Source: Crotophaga sulcirostris (taxonomy: Eukaryota > Chordata > Aves > Cuculiformes > Crotophagidae). From it: a stretch of 64,000 nt of DNA. A program made the position numbers and the translations under genes. The stretch covers positions 125,234-189,233 of the forward strand of contig VYZB01000534.1 in the NCBI GenBank assembly GCA_013397455.1, given 5' to 3'. This document shows, piece after piece, positions 1-13,300 of the stretch. The first letter of the stretch is position 1. Every line of letters begins with the position of its first letter. Below the pieces are notes generated by a model, which did no database searches, was not told the origin of the DNA, and saw only the letters and a program-made list of their open reading frames with translations.

Positions 1-371
1 GCAGTACAAACTTCCGGCGGAGCAAAGACTTCTGACCAGATAACTATAGGAAGAATTCCTACTTTGTTGTTCAGGGTTTTTTTTGTTCAATCTGCCTTTA
101 GGGTTCCTTTATGGCTATAATTATTTGTTACATGCATTGCTGTAGTCTTCCTACTTCTGCATCAGCTCTCTACCAGGAATTCTGGTAGATGATTCAAGCC
201 CCCAGTGCCCATGGTGAGGAAGTTGGCTCACTGTGCCATTTACACTGACTGTATCATCTAAACACAGCCGACCGCAAGTAGGCCTGGGCTCCTATTAAAT
301 ATGTGGCACATACATGTACATATCTGAGTACAAGTATTCAGATCCAGAGTCGAGCTTCACTCTGTAACTCT
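1..371. other. unassigned intergenic DNA
   Basis: No ORF, repeat signature or RNA gene recognised. The inverted duplicate that includes the neighbouring CR1 stops near 372. Confidence 0.6.
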
Positions 372-689
372 AGGAGAATACAATAGACATGAGGAGTAGA
401 TGGAGGAGAGAGTGGTAGTTTCTGTGTCATCTAAAAGTTGGTTTCTGTACACCAGCAGCCTAACCATTTACAGGATCTTTGTAGACACAGCAGAAGAGCC
501 TCAAGAAGAGATCTGATAAAAAGAGATGAATTGCAAATTTTTAGAAGGAGATTTCTTCTAAAGTTGAGAGAGCAAGAAGATGTTTGTTTGAATGTTGAGT
601 AAGTGAGTAATGGACGTAGGAGTTTTCCTAGCAGTACCCAATGAGGTGAGGAGTAGCCATAGAAGAATGTGCAAGTCAGTGGAGCAATG
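372..689 (-). repeat. non-CR1 flank shared in inverted orientation with 38202-38508
   Basis: About 310 bp directly following the 3' end of the CR1 at 690-1055. It is the reverse complement, well above 80% by eye, of the sequence that follows the CR1 tail at 37789-38201. Recognisable blocks include 'aggagttttcctagcagtaccca' and 'tcaagaagagatctgataaa'. I do not recognise the sequence itself; it is non-coding. Confidence 0.85.
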
Positions 690-1055
690 TCATAGATTCA
701 TAGAACTGTTTAGATTGGAAAAGATCTTTAAGATCATCAAGCGCAACTCTTAACCTAACACTGCCAAGTTCACCACTAAACCATATCTCTAAACACCACA
801 TCTATGCATCTTTTAAATACCTCCAGGTATGATGACTCAACCACTTCCTTGGGCAGCCTGTTCCAATTCTTGACAACCCTTTTGTTGAAGAATTTTTTTC
901 TCATACCCAGTATAAAGCTCCCCTGGCACAACTTGAGGCCATTCCCTCTTGTCCTATCACTTGTTACACCCGCCTCGCTACAACCTCCTTTCAGGTAGTT
1001 GTAGAGCACGGCAGTCTATCCTCAACCACCTTTTCTCCAGAGGCCATGGTTCAAG
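690..1055 (-). mobile_element. CR1 LINE 3' tail
   Basis: On the minus strand it encodes the end of the CR1 reverse-transcriptase ORF, with patterns such as [29 protein letters not shown] and [16 protein letters not shown]. It ends in the CR1 3' terminus (tctatgaatctatgac type) at about 690. It is 5'-truncated. The bases just beyond its 3' end are shared with another CR1 copy at about 38.2 kb. Confidence 0.9.
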
Positions 1056-4000
1056 AGGCCACCTTTTCAGTAGGCTACACACTACCCTTTGGGATTCTTG
1101 CTTTCCACAGCAAGAAAACAAGTCACCTGTTGGTATCAAGTCAGGATGTGAGGTTGAGAATGGGAGTGGAATGTAGAGAAATACGGAGGAGGCAAACCTT
1201 GTTCCCATAGTGCATCAGAGATCTCTGGAGGAAATGCAGGAAAAGTCAGTACAGAATCACAGCTGCCCACCTGCCCTGTAGCACCCTGGAGGTACAAAAC
1301 ATGCAGCTGGAGCCACAAAGGCACTCAGTCTCTCAGGTCACAGCCCCAAAAATTGCAGCTGGGGCAACGAACAAGAAGTACAGTCTCCATCCTATGTCAA
1401 CATTGTAGAAGGAGCCTTTGGGGTGCATGTCGAGCCCTGCCAACCTTCTCCTAGAAAAAGCACAACCCTGCAGAGATCCAACATTACAGCAAGTGCACAT
1501 TAGTACTCCCCATGTAAGACTGCTCAAACTGCCCCCTCCACCATCTCTCAAGATTGGGCTGCACATTCCTTGCCTTCCCGAAGATCACCCTAAAATTATT
1601 CTGGTTCAGCCTGTGGTATTATGAAGGCCAAACCACCCAGAGTGACATCCAGATGGGACTTTGGAGGCACATGCACATATTTGTGTAGGCATGAACGGGC
1701 ATGCTCCATACAGATCAGCTCAAATGCAGGATCAGATCATCACCAGTGACCCAACAGTCTCAGCCATGGGGGCTGCAGCTCATCTCATGGCTGAGGAGAG
1801 GCTACCATGATGAACGCTGGTGTTAAGCATACTGGCTTTCCCAGAGGCAAGTACAAGTCAGGTGTTGTGGGGCTGATGAGTTGTTGCCAAAGCTCCACGG
1901 GAAGTGTTGTATCTGTCATCCATGCAGGAACAGCCTCATGCACACCTGGTTTCATATCCAAGGCTGGAGCAGGAGTGAGGATACCAGGCATAACAAGGAT
2001 GGCCCAAGGAGGCCTCTGACCACTGAAGTTTTGGGCCAGAGCACAGCACTGGTCTCATTAGTTTTAAGAGAACTCCTTAACAACATAAAGGAAGGTGACA
2101 ACATCTTCCAAGAGGGCTCTGCGCAGAGTCAGGAGTAATCAGCTCTACTCTGCATTCACCACAGCTTCAGGGACACTGAAGATTATTTTAGCCTGGTGCA
2201 TAATCCTGAGGTGCAGCTCCTTGTTTTGCTCCCTAATTATGCACCACCATGCATTCCTTGTTAATTTGTATACAGAGTGGTAATCTCATCGAAGATCCTG
2301 TGTCGCAGGTAAATCAGGTTATTACTGTGACATGTTAGTGTTACAGCTTATAAATTCCTGTCATCATTGTTCATAATTGCTACACATAACCAATAGACAT
2401 AGAAAATGGAATAACATAGAAATGTAATGGTTTTAAGATTAAACATGTCAAAATCCAGAATACTGTGAAGCCTGTTATTTTAATTTTACTTCCATTTCTT
2501 ATGTCTGCATGTTCATACAACGCTTCAGGTAAATGCTCCCCCATAGTTGTTTTTTTTTTTAAAGCATTGTCATATTATCAGGGCATGCAATATAATAAAC
2601 AGATCTGTTAAAGCACCAATGATGTCTCTATTGGCGGATTTATAAAAGAGCTCAGTGACCTTGGTTAATTAGCCATGTAATAAACCAGAACTGAAAGAGC
2701 CTATTCCCACAAACCACAGCACAGCACCCCTCCACCCCCCTGCTTGTCAGAGAGGCTCTGAATGGGAAGTCAGCAGACGCAATGCAAAGTGCAGCCACTT
2801 AGCCTTAGAGCCCTTTGGAATATATGCAAAGATTCACAAAGACATTTCCTTCCAGCCACTGACTAAGAAACAGTCTTTAAAACAAAAAGATAAGTTTTCT
2901 GAATACTTGTGGCATCTACTTCTCTTTTACTGGCTAATACTGCTTGAGTTATATTTAGATAACTGTGTGTTTTTCTGAAGCCTCACAACACTTGTATCTC
3001 AAAAAAAATCTTTGAAAATTCTTCTATTTCAGAAATATTTTCTATAAATTATCTGATTTATTTGCTTTCACATACATTTCATATATTTCAAATAGAAAAA
3101 AACCAATCCCCTTATTACTTAATAGCTAATACTGTATTATTTAAATGTAATTTATTTTGTACCCATACAGCATAGTCCTTTTGAATGATAAAACATATAA
3201 ATACAAATTATATGGAAGAGTGTTATATGCATTTCTGTTGCTCATTTGATTTGACTAAGAAGTAAACTTAAAAAATCAGAATTGTGTTATAAAAATAAAA
3301 TGGTTAGCCCTTTATCTGAGAACAGGAATGAAAATGAATACAAAGCTTTGGCAGAGTCTTTGACTTTACACTGTCAATATCTTTAGGAATAAAAGCTTAT
3401 TTAAGTGCAAGCAAGAATGACTGCAGTTTTAAATTCACCCAAATGTCAGTTCGTAACAAACATAACCACAAAGCCACAGAGTTAAGTATTTTCTTCTGCA
3501 AGTGCAATAGTATTTCTGATTGTTATAGGAGTTAGCTTTTTCTTAAGTAAACTTATTTGAAGCCCATGACTGCTATCCTTTCATGGCATGCTCCTGAGTT
3601 CTGCCATAACACAGAAAACAAACAAAAAAAGACAACATTGCCATGTTCCTATGTAGTAAACCTAATGAACATCACTCTGGTTTTAAATCCTATGCATCTG
3701 TTGATCCATGTAGGATTGTTTTAGCTGCAGTCATTTCTTTCAGAACTGCAGATCACAGTAAATTGATATGAACAGGGAGTTTCACTGGGTCTGTCAGACA
3801 GTTTCCATTATCCTGAGGAAGTTTTAGAATGCCAAGCACAACATCCTCAACAAATTTGAGATTACAGTTGGTTGATAGCAGAGTAGCCAAGAACAAACTT
3901 TTTCCTGTATATTCTTGATTGTCAAATTCCAATGTACAGTGGGAGATGTATTTTAGGTAAAATGTATTTGCTATCTCATTCTCTGTGTTTTGTAATGTGA

Positions 4001-7000
4001 GATCTCTGGAATGTATCTAAAGGCTCAGGAAGCTACATAGATAAATGGCTCAACAGCTCACTTGAAAGACTGTGTGTATGTATATGTGTTCACATTCATA
4101 AAATCAAAGGTTTTGATCTGTGTACTATAAATACAAATGCTAGTGCTCCTGTAGGAATGTAAGCAATCCCCATAAGTTGCATAACACCCCATGAACAACT
4201 CAGGATCAGATCCTTCAGCTGAATTTTCCATGCAGTGTTCAGCTTCTAGGATGACTACGGTCATATAAAAACAGCCTGATTAGTATAGATAGAGACAAGA
4301 GTAGGTGCATATTGATACAAGGGGCCCTTATAGCCAATTATGAAGTTGCAGAAAATACCAGCAAGCAGATGAAGAAGAAGGAAACAGGGAACTGTGAGTT
4401 AATTGTTCTTCTTAGACCCTGATGTTGTAAACAATTCTGCAAGTCAAACCAAAGCGATCCTTCCCAGGAATGAAGGTGGGTACAGGTTTAAGAGCTGGTA
4501 GGACTGCTGATTTTACAATATAAAATCTTATGCTATCTAAAGTACATTTTGTTGGCAGCGTAGCAATCCCACCAAGAAGAGTCAGGGGATACTGAAAATA
4601 CACATGTGGACTGTGGTGTCCTCTGGCAGATCCTGTCCTGCCACCTCCCACATGTCAGTGCAGTCACACTGAAGGCCCAGGAGCACGGTGGTGCATCCCA
4701 GGCTGCCATCAGGGGCATGGGGGAGCTGGGCTGGAGGTATCTGTGGTCAGTCACAGGGTGCCACTCCAGAAGCCAGCTCACTTCCCGTGGGAGGGTTGTC
4801 ACTGTTGCACTAGCATGTACCCAGGAGTGAACTTCCAGGACTCTAAAAAGCATCTGTCCCAGAAGAGGAAAGTTTTGAAATATCAGCTACAGGTATGCCT
4901 CTCCTCTCTAATTTCCAGCTCCTTCGGATCTGCAGCTGCTAAGGCTGGAGGAGGATGCCCTCCTCTGGCTATGCATCCCCTTTTCATCAAGCCTCAGAGG
5001 CTGAAGAGAAATCACTTTGAACACTGAGGCGGGGAGCTGGAGGCAATTACTTGTGATTGATAGCACTAAATATGAAACCGCATGTACCTCATCCATGAAG
5101 CATGGAATCAGCAGCATATTGTTAGTGGGGGAGATGAATGGGGCTTGAGATAACCTTGGCAAATTAGGCATATGTTAGCATTAAGCTTTGTCAGTAAGCA
5201 GGCTATAAATTACAGACATATTGTAACTCCATAAACTCATCTAATGAATTGAATGACAGTGGTAATTTAAGGCAGAATGGAACTGTTTAACCCTTTTAAG
5301 AATTTAGCTGTATTTCTATATTACGCAACAAATCCAACATGTATTAAAAGGTTGGTGTTTCATATATACTGCAAGATACCATAACCATAACAGGGAAATG
5401 ATTCTTCCATGTTTCATGTACATTTTAACAAACAGTTGGAAACCCATGAATTATTTTACTTACGAGTTCATTAAAAAAGGATGAAAAAAGAACGGAATAG
5501 CTGAGGGTGGAGGTGTTCCTTGCACATTCTCATAATTTATAATTATTTTTCTGTTTGATCAAGCTAAATAAATTTAGGCTATAAGACACAGCATGTCATG
5601 CATTTCTGGACTACTACTGAACACCTCAGGAGGCGTTACAAGGCACAAGGCTAAAGGGCAAGTGGCTTTAGTCGTAAGAGAAGCACAATAATCTCTTCAA
5701 AATGCAGGGCCTGCAGTGTCCTATTGCTACTCTGAAATTGAATTTATAAATAAAAATAAGAGAAAAAAGTCAGTCTCATGCATTTCCTGGCTGCTATTGA
5801 GAGACTTATGCCATCAGTGACAGTTAATCCAGGATTCTGAAGCCATTTTCTTTTTTTGCTGTGTATTTTAGCCAAAGTAACATTTGAAAATCTCTGGAAC
5901 ATCAATGGCATTAAAAAGGCATAAGATCTAAACCAGATCATTTAATGTAATATGTTATTAATTAAAATGCACTGACATAATAAAAATTATTTTTGTTTTT
6001 GTACAGATAGAAGTAACCGAAGAAGCGAATATATGAGCTATATACCATAAGTATTGCCCACTTTTAAGGAAATTTCAGGAAAGCACACTTTTTCACACAC
6101 TTCTAGGCACTTGGTCTTGGTATTTGTACAAGCCACTGAAAAATCTCTCATCAAACTTTTATAGAGAATTTGCCTTTCTACTCATAATTCCCTTTAGAAA
6201 GACACATCAAATGAAACAAATGGGAACATTTGTCTTGGTGCTGAGTAAATACAGAAGTGAGAGAGGCAATCCTGAGGAACGTCAGGATTGAAGGGGGGGC
6301 TTGGCAGAAGGGACAATAAGCAGAAAGTGAAATCCTCAAAATATGCCATTTTTTGTGAAGTAAATAATCATTACGTCTGTTGTCCACTCATGATAATAAG
6401 CCATATAAGAAGAAAAATTACAGAATTCGGTGATAGCTCTGTGTGAAAAACGGAGGGAGAGGTACAGTTACAGGTATCTTTTTCTTGCGTGAGTCTTCGC
6501 AGTTAGCCCTTCATGCACATTTCTTTTTAGAAAAGAATAATCTTTACCATCAGGAAACACAGCTGCATTGTTAGCTCAGCTTTGGTCAATGAAGAAATGA
6601 AGCCTTTGTGAGGCTCACCTGGAATTAACACAAGGAGTCTGCAAAAAAGGCAGGAGGAAGTCCAGACCTCATCATTCCCCTCCTTTTAACACGCGTAGTG
6701 TTAACACCGTGCCTGGGAACGTGTCTGACATCAGAGAGTTTGCTGTTGCCAAGAGTTGCAGTATAGTAAACGTGAGAGTTCAAGGAAGGTAGCAGGATAC
6801 TGCAATGGCCAACAGAGGTGTGAATCCTGAACAGGTCAGGGTAAAAAGGTAGTCTGTGAGAAGCTGGCACAGAGAGCTTAGAGGAAACAGAGTTTGTCAT
6901 CCCCAGATCCGTGCCCCTTCTTCCAAGCCCAGGTGCCTCCTTTGCCTGTGTTTTTTGTATGAGCTGGGGCTTTCCCTTCTCCAGAGTTCCCAGCCCCACA

Positions 7001-10000
7001 TTACCGTGGAACAGAGTCAAGGGACTGTAAATAAAAACGTAACAAGGCTTGTAATATTGCTGTGATACCAAACATAAAAGTTTTTCTGTTTTGTTTTTGT
7101 GCAACTACAGCACTTTTTTCCATCAACCCATGTGAAGCAGAATTTGAGACGGTTTCCCCAAGACACTCATGGTTATTGCTTCCTTTAGTTCTGTCCACAC
7201 CTGTTTTTAAGTCATGTTTCAATATATAGCACTAAAACTTAAGGCTCATAGTTCAAAAATCCACTGTTTTTCTCTGGATTACTGCTTTCTTCCAAAATAA
7301 AAAAATCTACTGAAATCTCTATGACTCTGATATATATTTATGAAATTATGAAATTATGTTTTCTTATAATATTAGTACACAAACTTTATCTCTCTTTTTT
7401 GTGAGGTTTCAGTGTGCCACATGATTTCAAGGTTGTTGGCACTCAAGAATAATGTAAGGAACACAAGGAAGGATATGAATATTTTGATAAAGGGTAAAAA
7501 AAATCAGACAGCTAAATGAGGCAAAGGGTGTTATGTTCATAATGAAAGAATTTAAAGCAACAGCAAATGGGAAATCAATATAATTCCTGTACGACTGACA
7601 GAGCGAGATAGGAATTTACACAGAAAATGCTCCATTTACTCAACTCCGTTTCTGGCCCCCATAGCCAATGACACCTTGAGCTACTGGTGAGGACTGTTAT
7701 GAGAGGAACAAGTAAAATCACTGTGCAGCGAGTGGCCTTTTGTGCAGTACCACAACAAGGAGAAAACTTCAAATATTGCATGTTCTGTAACCGTGCTTTG
7801 TTAATTCAAAAAGGCTACATCTTTGTGACCAGAGGAGAACAGACCCCATACTGGAATAGATGATGCTGCAACATCCTTCTTCTGTGTGGCATGGCTAGTA
7901 TCAGGCTTTGGGTGGAAAGAGTTCACCACAACCTGGATGTGGCCATGAAGTTCATTTGCTGCTTCAGTTTGATCTGGGAACGAGATGGCAAGGGAGATGC
8001 TGGCTGTGGCTGAAGTAAATAATGTCTTCCAATACAGTCATCCAAATTCTGCTCCCAGTGTGGCTACTCCCAAGTCGTGGAATGCAATAATGTGGGCAAA
8101 CAGCTGTAGTTAAGGCACGAACTCCTTGTGTTCTGAAGCAGAGCCTTCTGCACTGCCTAACCTCTGGGTTTTGACAGCCCTGACTCTAGGTTGCCTGCTC
8201 TCAGCCATCCTCTTGGTGCAGAATCCCCAGAGAAAGTCTTGTGGGTGCCTTATGCCATCGGGTACCTTGCACACCTGAGATATCTGAGGGGCTGATGGAT
8301 CTGGTCCAGGACCTACTAGAGACTTACTCTCAGCCTTACAGAATAGCTGGGGAGCTAATTCAGGTACCTTGAGGCCATCTGCAGTGGCTCTAGACCCCTG
8401 CATTTAGGCATATCAGTTTCCCCCAATATTTACATATTGAGGGTTTATAAGGTGTTTTCAGACACTTGTCAACACTTGGTGGTTGTAAAAGCCAGTCTTT
8501 CTTCAAAGAAACAGATATGTAACTTTCATACTTACAGTGCCGCATTTAAAAGTAAAAATGCACTGAATAATTTTCATGTCCAAAAGGAAGAAATTTTAAA
8601 TTAAAAACAATAAATCTGGCTTGTCTTATATAGTAGATTGTGTTTCCTCTAAGTATTGCTGGAGGAAAAAAGTGCTCAGAAGAAAACATTGATTGTTTGT
8701 GAGCTTATGGGTATGTGTTTGAGTAGATCCATGGTCCTTCTCCACATCACAGCCAGAGGCTGCAGGGCCAGACAACTCCATAGGGTGAAAGAGCACAAAA
8801 ATGCCTATGGATAATCATCCTGTTTGCATAACAAGGGATATTCACAACCCATACATGCAAGGAAAGAAAGTCCTTCCTACTTTTCTATTTTCTATTAAGA
8901 AATATTGTGCTTCACAAATGTTGTATATCAACTGAACATGTAAATACTTAAATAATGGCATAGTGCGAGTGCTTCAGAGATTTTGGTACAAATCTGACCT
9001 CTGAATAAAATTGGTTCTTCATTCTTCATTCCAGAAAAGATTACTATGACCTTTACTTCTCCATTTCCCTAATGGTTTCTTCACTACAATGACAAAATTG
9101 AATGACTATCTCAGCCATCTGTAAGATTTGGAATTAAATTTACCTAGTGCAAATCAATAAAGTGGAAATCAAAACTAAAAGCCTGGGGTTATTTTTGCAA
9201 TACTCTGTGTGCAATAAAACTTTGCATTTAACCTCTGGACTAAATGGTGACTCCATAACTAAGTCACTGAATGCATGCTTTACATACTCCAGTGGAATCA
9301 AACTGTTTAGATCAAAAATGTTTAATAAGAAGATCTGTTAGAAGTGAATTAGAGAAATGAGACCTACTCAATCCTGTGAGTTTGTTAGGCCATCAAGTCA
9401 GAAAAACCTACTTGAGAGACATATAAGAGGAACTTTTCAATGGAAAACAGGCTGAATTTTGTTTTGGCTGTATAATGATTGCATGTCCTAGCTCTGGTGA
9501 GGGCTTGTGCATGGAGGAAGGAATCCCCATCCCAGCATAGCCAGTGGAAAGTATGTTAAGACTGCAGCTGTTTCCCTCCATTCCAGCTGTGGGAATCTTG
9601 CAGCTGTGGACTCAGCTCTTTTCCTGGTGACAGCCAGCTTCTCAGTAGTGGTCACAAGACTATCTGCATAAGAAGCTCCCTGTCCCTAGGGCTACCATCC
9701 AACTGTTCATCAGCAGAGCTTGGAAAGACCTGCAGGCATCTGTTTTTACAGCTGACAAGCTGTAGGTGTTGAAACAGCTGAAACAACTTGCTCAAAATAT
9801 TGTCAGCAGTGAAGCAGAGTCACTCAGAGCTGAACATTTCCCAAGCTCAGGTCCCTGTGTCTGCTGGACTGCAGAGCTACTGTGCTGTGATGCTGCAGGA
9901 TCACAGCAAACAGGCAGCAGAGCTGTCACCTGATCTGTGGCATCAGCACTCCCTGTCCCACTGCTCCTTCCCAGTGATAAGAAAACCCCACTTACTGTAA

Positions 10001-10273
10001 GTGAAAGGGGCTCAGGTCCATCAAATAGTGAAGGACACCAGGGCATACTGACAGGTACCATTTAATGGGACTATTTATTATTACCTTACCTCAGGAGTCA
10101 CCACACTGCCAAAAGGAGCCAGTCTTGAAATATCCTTCATCAATCTAAGATTTAAGTGCATTGGTAGACAGTCAGTAGAGGACAGGGCACATAGCTTCTC
10201 CAGGGGAACTGGTGCCACGAATTGCATGAACTGCAGTACCTCATCCACCTCTCCAGCAACCAACACCAGTGCT
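1056..10273. other. gene-free intergenic stretch
   Basis: Only short, stop-limited frames that overlap one another on both strands. Apart from the candidate element near 2.6-2.9 kb I see no transposon ends, RNA gene or long repeat. 2300-4050 and 5200-6100 are AT-rich; 9470-10070 is richer in CAGC-type words without being a simple repeat. Confidence 0.6.
2610..2890. promoter_or_regulatory. candidate conserved noncoding element
   Basis: Contains paired ccaat/attgg words, a tataaaag at 2641-2648, ttggttaattagcc, and two octamer-like words (caatgcaaa, tatgcaaag). There is no repeat signature and no ORF. The suggestion that it is regulatory is an inference from word content. Confidence 0.15.
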
Positions 10274-10353
10274 CACAGAAGGGTAGGCACATCTCTGCTC
10301 CTGGCTATCACCATGGTGATAGCCAGGAGCAGAGATGTGCCTACTCTTCTGTG
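10274..10353. repeat. 80-bp spacerless near-perfect palindrome
   Basis: The two 40-bp arms are reverse complements with one mismatch (10282 against 10345), centred on CCATGG between 10313 and 10314. The inner 60 bp (10284-10343) are perfectly symmetric. There is no spacer. It is not part of any repeat or gene I recognise. Confidence 0.97.
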
Positions 10354-13300
10354 GTGCTGCTGGGAGACACACAAAACGTGTTTGTTCACCAGCCTCTGGA
10401 TGCTTGCTTCAAGCTGCTGGTGCTGGCTCTGCTCTGGTTTCTCAGCAGCACAGGCATGGTACAGGGGGAGAAAGCATCTGTGCTCTTGTTGCGGTGGCTG
10501 GGAGTCTCTCAAGAGCTCTCATCAGCTCACAGGAGCTGGAAGAGCTCCTTAGGCTGGGCAGATAATAGGTAACCAGCTCCTTACAGGTCTCTCTCCCCCC
10601 CGCCCCCCTGCCTACAGCACCAATGTAATTAGTCAGTGTTTTGCCAGAGGTAAATATTAATTAACTGAGATGAGCTTTCTTTTTACCTTAAGATTTCAAT
10701 TTAATTTTTATTCTTGCATCCAGGATACGTGTCATACAAGCAGAACACATTAGTGCATTAAAACTGAACATTAGTGGAGACTGTGAAAGGATAGGAGGTA
10801 TAATTAACTTTCAAATAACATACAAGTGTAAGTAGGCAGTATGATAATATACATAACAAATAATAATAATGTATCACTCCTGCAGATAAAAACACCTATG
10901 TTAATAAAGGGCAAAATTAAGATGATTTCTAAATATGGTTTTGAGAAGTGCCTGCTCATAGTAGTCATGTTTGAAGCAGTCTACAAGAATGCTCTCTGGT
11001 CCGGAGTGCCAGTGTGGTTATGTCCCAATGTCCAGTCAGGGATAATTCTGAAACACAGTGTCCTCCCTCATCCCACCACCTTCACTTCAGTTTGTCATGG
11101 GAGAACCACTCAGGCCATGGGGTTAAAAGAAAGCCACAGCTCTTCAATGAAAAATATTCTGATCTTAAGTCCTTGTCTTACTCTTTATAAAGAGCTCAGC
11201 CTTATTTCTGCAAAATTGATTTTATTTTTACAAAAATGGTTGTTTATGGCATCTCCTGGAGCACTGAATAGAAAGGCAGCAAGTTGTTTGAAGTTCTGGA
11301 TAAAGCTACCATTTGCTTAAATTGGTACAGTAGCAGTTTCTAAGTGCAGTTAGTCTAGGTGTAAATCCAAAAGCATGATCGCTGACTCTGACTGCCATGG
11401 TAGCCAAAGTTGGCTGAGTTTGCCTGAGTTTGCCACATGGTGCAGAAGTAAGAGGTGGATCATGCAAAGGCAGGAAGCTTGACCTGGTCCCGCAGGTGAG
11501 AAGTTAAACCTTGGCTCTTCATACAACTTCCTAAAATCTTCTTTGTGTGCAGTTTAGGAGTTCAGTCGTGTCTGAGGTGACAATTTCTGGAGGGATTCGG
11601 GGTCCCTGTTGACTTCGGTGAGGTCACGTTTCCACAGTTCAGTGAGTAGCAAAGATAAGCCGAAACTGACAAGGAATGTTCTGAAAAATTGAAACAGCCT
11701 GTCAATCTTTGATAAGACCCATTTCAGATTACAAAGGGAGAAATCCTCTAATTCAAAGTTCATGTGAGTTAAGAACGGTAAATCATGAAAAGGAACAATA
11801 TCAAGTAAGTGTTTGTATAGTTTCAAAGAGCTTCACAGGCATGAATTAATTAACTGTAATATAAGTAAAAATGCCAGATGTCAAAATGTTCATGGATTTC
11901 ATTGGGGCCCAGATGTTGTTACATGGGAGAAAGCTTACAGATAGAATAGGTTGCAACGAGCTCTGACACCATGGGAGCGTAGTCAGCTTTAAAGGGTCAC
12001 ATTTAGCACCTCACTGATAGAAGGGGAGGAAAGGGAAGGGAAGAATGGCTTAAAAGCAACAGCATTTTTGAGCATCACAAACCAATTTGCAGCATTTGTT
12101 TTCAAGGAGACAAGTGAAAAGAAATGCAATTGTTTTAAAAAATGAAAAGGAGCAGATGCAGCTAATAACTCAGGAAACAGTGATTCATTAATTAAATTAG
12201 GGATCAGAGTTCTTGAAACAGCATGTGAGGAATTAAAATCTGGTCTGATGGATGACATTAAACATCAGACAATTAGGATCACATTTGACAGAGCAGAGAT
12301 TTAGCAAAGAAACCTAAAGTTTATAAAGAACACTGCAGTAACTTCTAGAAACGTCTGCACTTCAGTAGATGTTCTTAGTAAAGCAGATGATGAGGAAATG
12401 CTGTCAGAAAAGGCAAGTTTGAAGTTCATAAAAGTTAATTTTCAAGACTGTTTCAATCTGTCTCCATGAAAATACTTCTTTTATCAATGTACCAAACTTT
12501 GACCATCACTTTCTCATGTATATCAAAACATTTGTTGCCCTTTCAGGTACAGACTAGCCCAAATCCATAGACTTGAAGATTGTTTCCATCATAGTCACAA
12601 GCTTTTTTCTCCACAGTGAACAGACAAGCAACAGTATTTCTGATCGTGAAATCCTTTCTTAGTGAAAACAGGTTCAAGGTTTCTTTTAAGTGTAATACAG
12701 GTGTTGAGATGTTTGTTCTCATCATTTGAAGACTTCACTCTTTACTCTTTCTTCTGTTTTCCGCTTACCTGTGATTCTTGTAGCCTGCAAGAATGGTACT
12801 AGACCTGTTTATTTTGTGAGCAATTTTGGAGGTAAAGATCCTGTCTATTATTATCTCCCTTCTCATAGCAGCCACAGGGGCAAAATGAAGACACAGAAAC
12901 CACAGCCTAAGCTCTGAATTAGAGAATCCTGACTTCACCTACTGAGCCCTGCCCCCAGCCTCCATGTGATCCAGCCAGTCCAACCCACTCTATTTAATCT
13001 GGCCAGAATCACCTGATCTGAAATCACCATGGTAGGGTAAATATTAAAATCTTCTCTGTTGAAAAGTTTTATCTGAACAAAGATTTCAGGCCAACCCTGA
13101 AAAAGTGTTCACCACAAGTCTTGAGATGTAACCATGAGTCTGTCCAGCAATGCCCTCAGTGCACTATCACTCAGTGTATCTTCACAAGAGTGTCAAGGGT
13201 TCAGCACTCCACAAGAGCCAGTCTTAACATATCTCCTTCATGTGGGTTCCTAACAACCATCCAGTCACCTTGGGTGAATTCCTTACTTTTGATCAAAAGC

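Noticed and set aside
776..1009. 77-codon minus-strand ORF
   Set aside because: It is the C-terminal end of the CR1 reverse-transcriptase frame, part of a dead 5'-truncated LINE, so it is annotated as a mobile element and not as a gene.
6625..7104. 159-codon minus-strand ORF
   Set aside because: Overlapped by frames on the other strand, low-complexity start, no similarity to a known family. Treated as chance.
10222..10572. Several overlapping ORFs on both strands around 10.2-10.6 kb
   Set aside because: They read the same peptide on both strands because they cross the palindrome. This is a symmetry effect, not a gene.
10841..11320. 159-codon plus-strand ORF
   Set aside because: Begins in an AT-rich run of isoleucine/asparagine codons and shows no domain or exon structure. 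Treated as chance.
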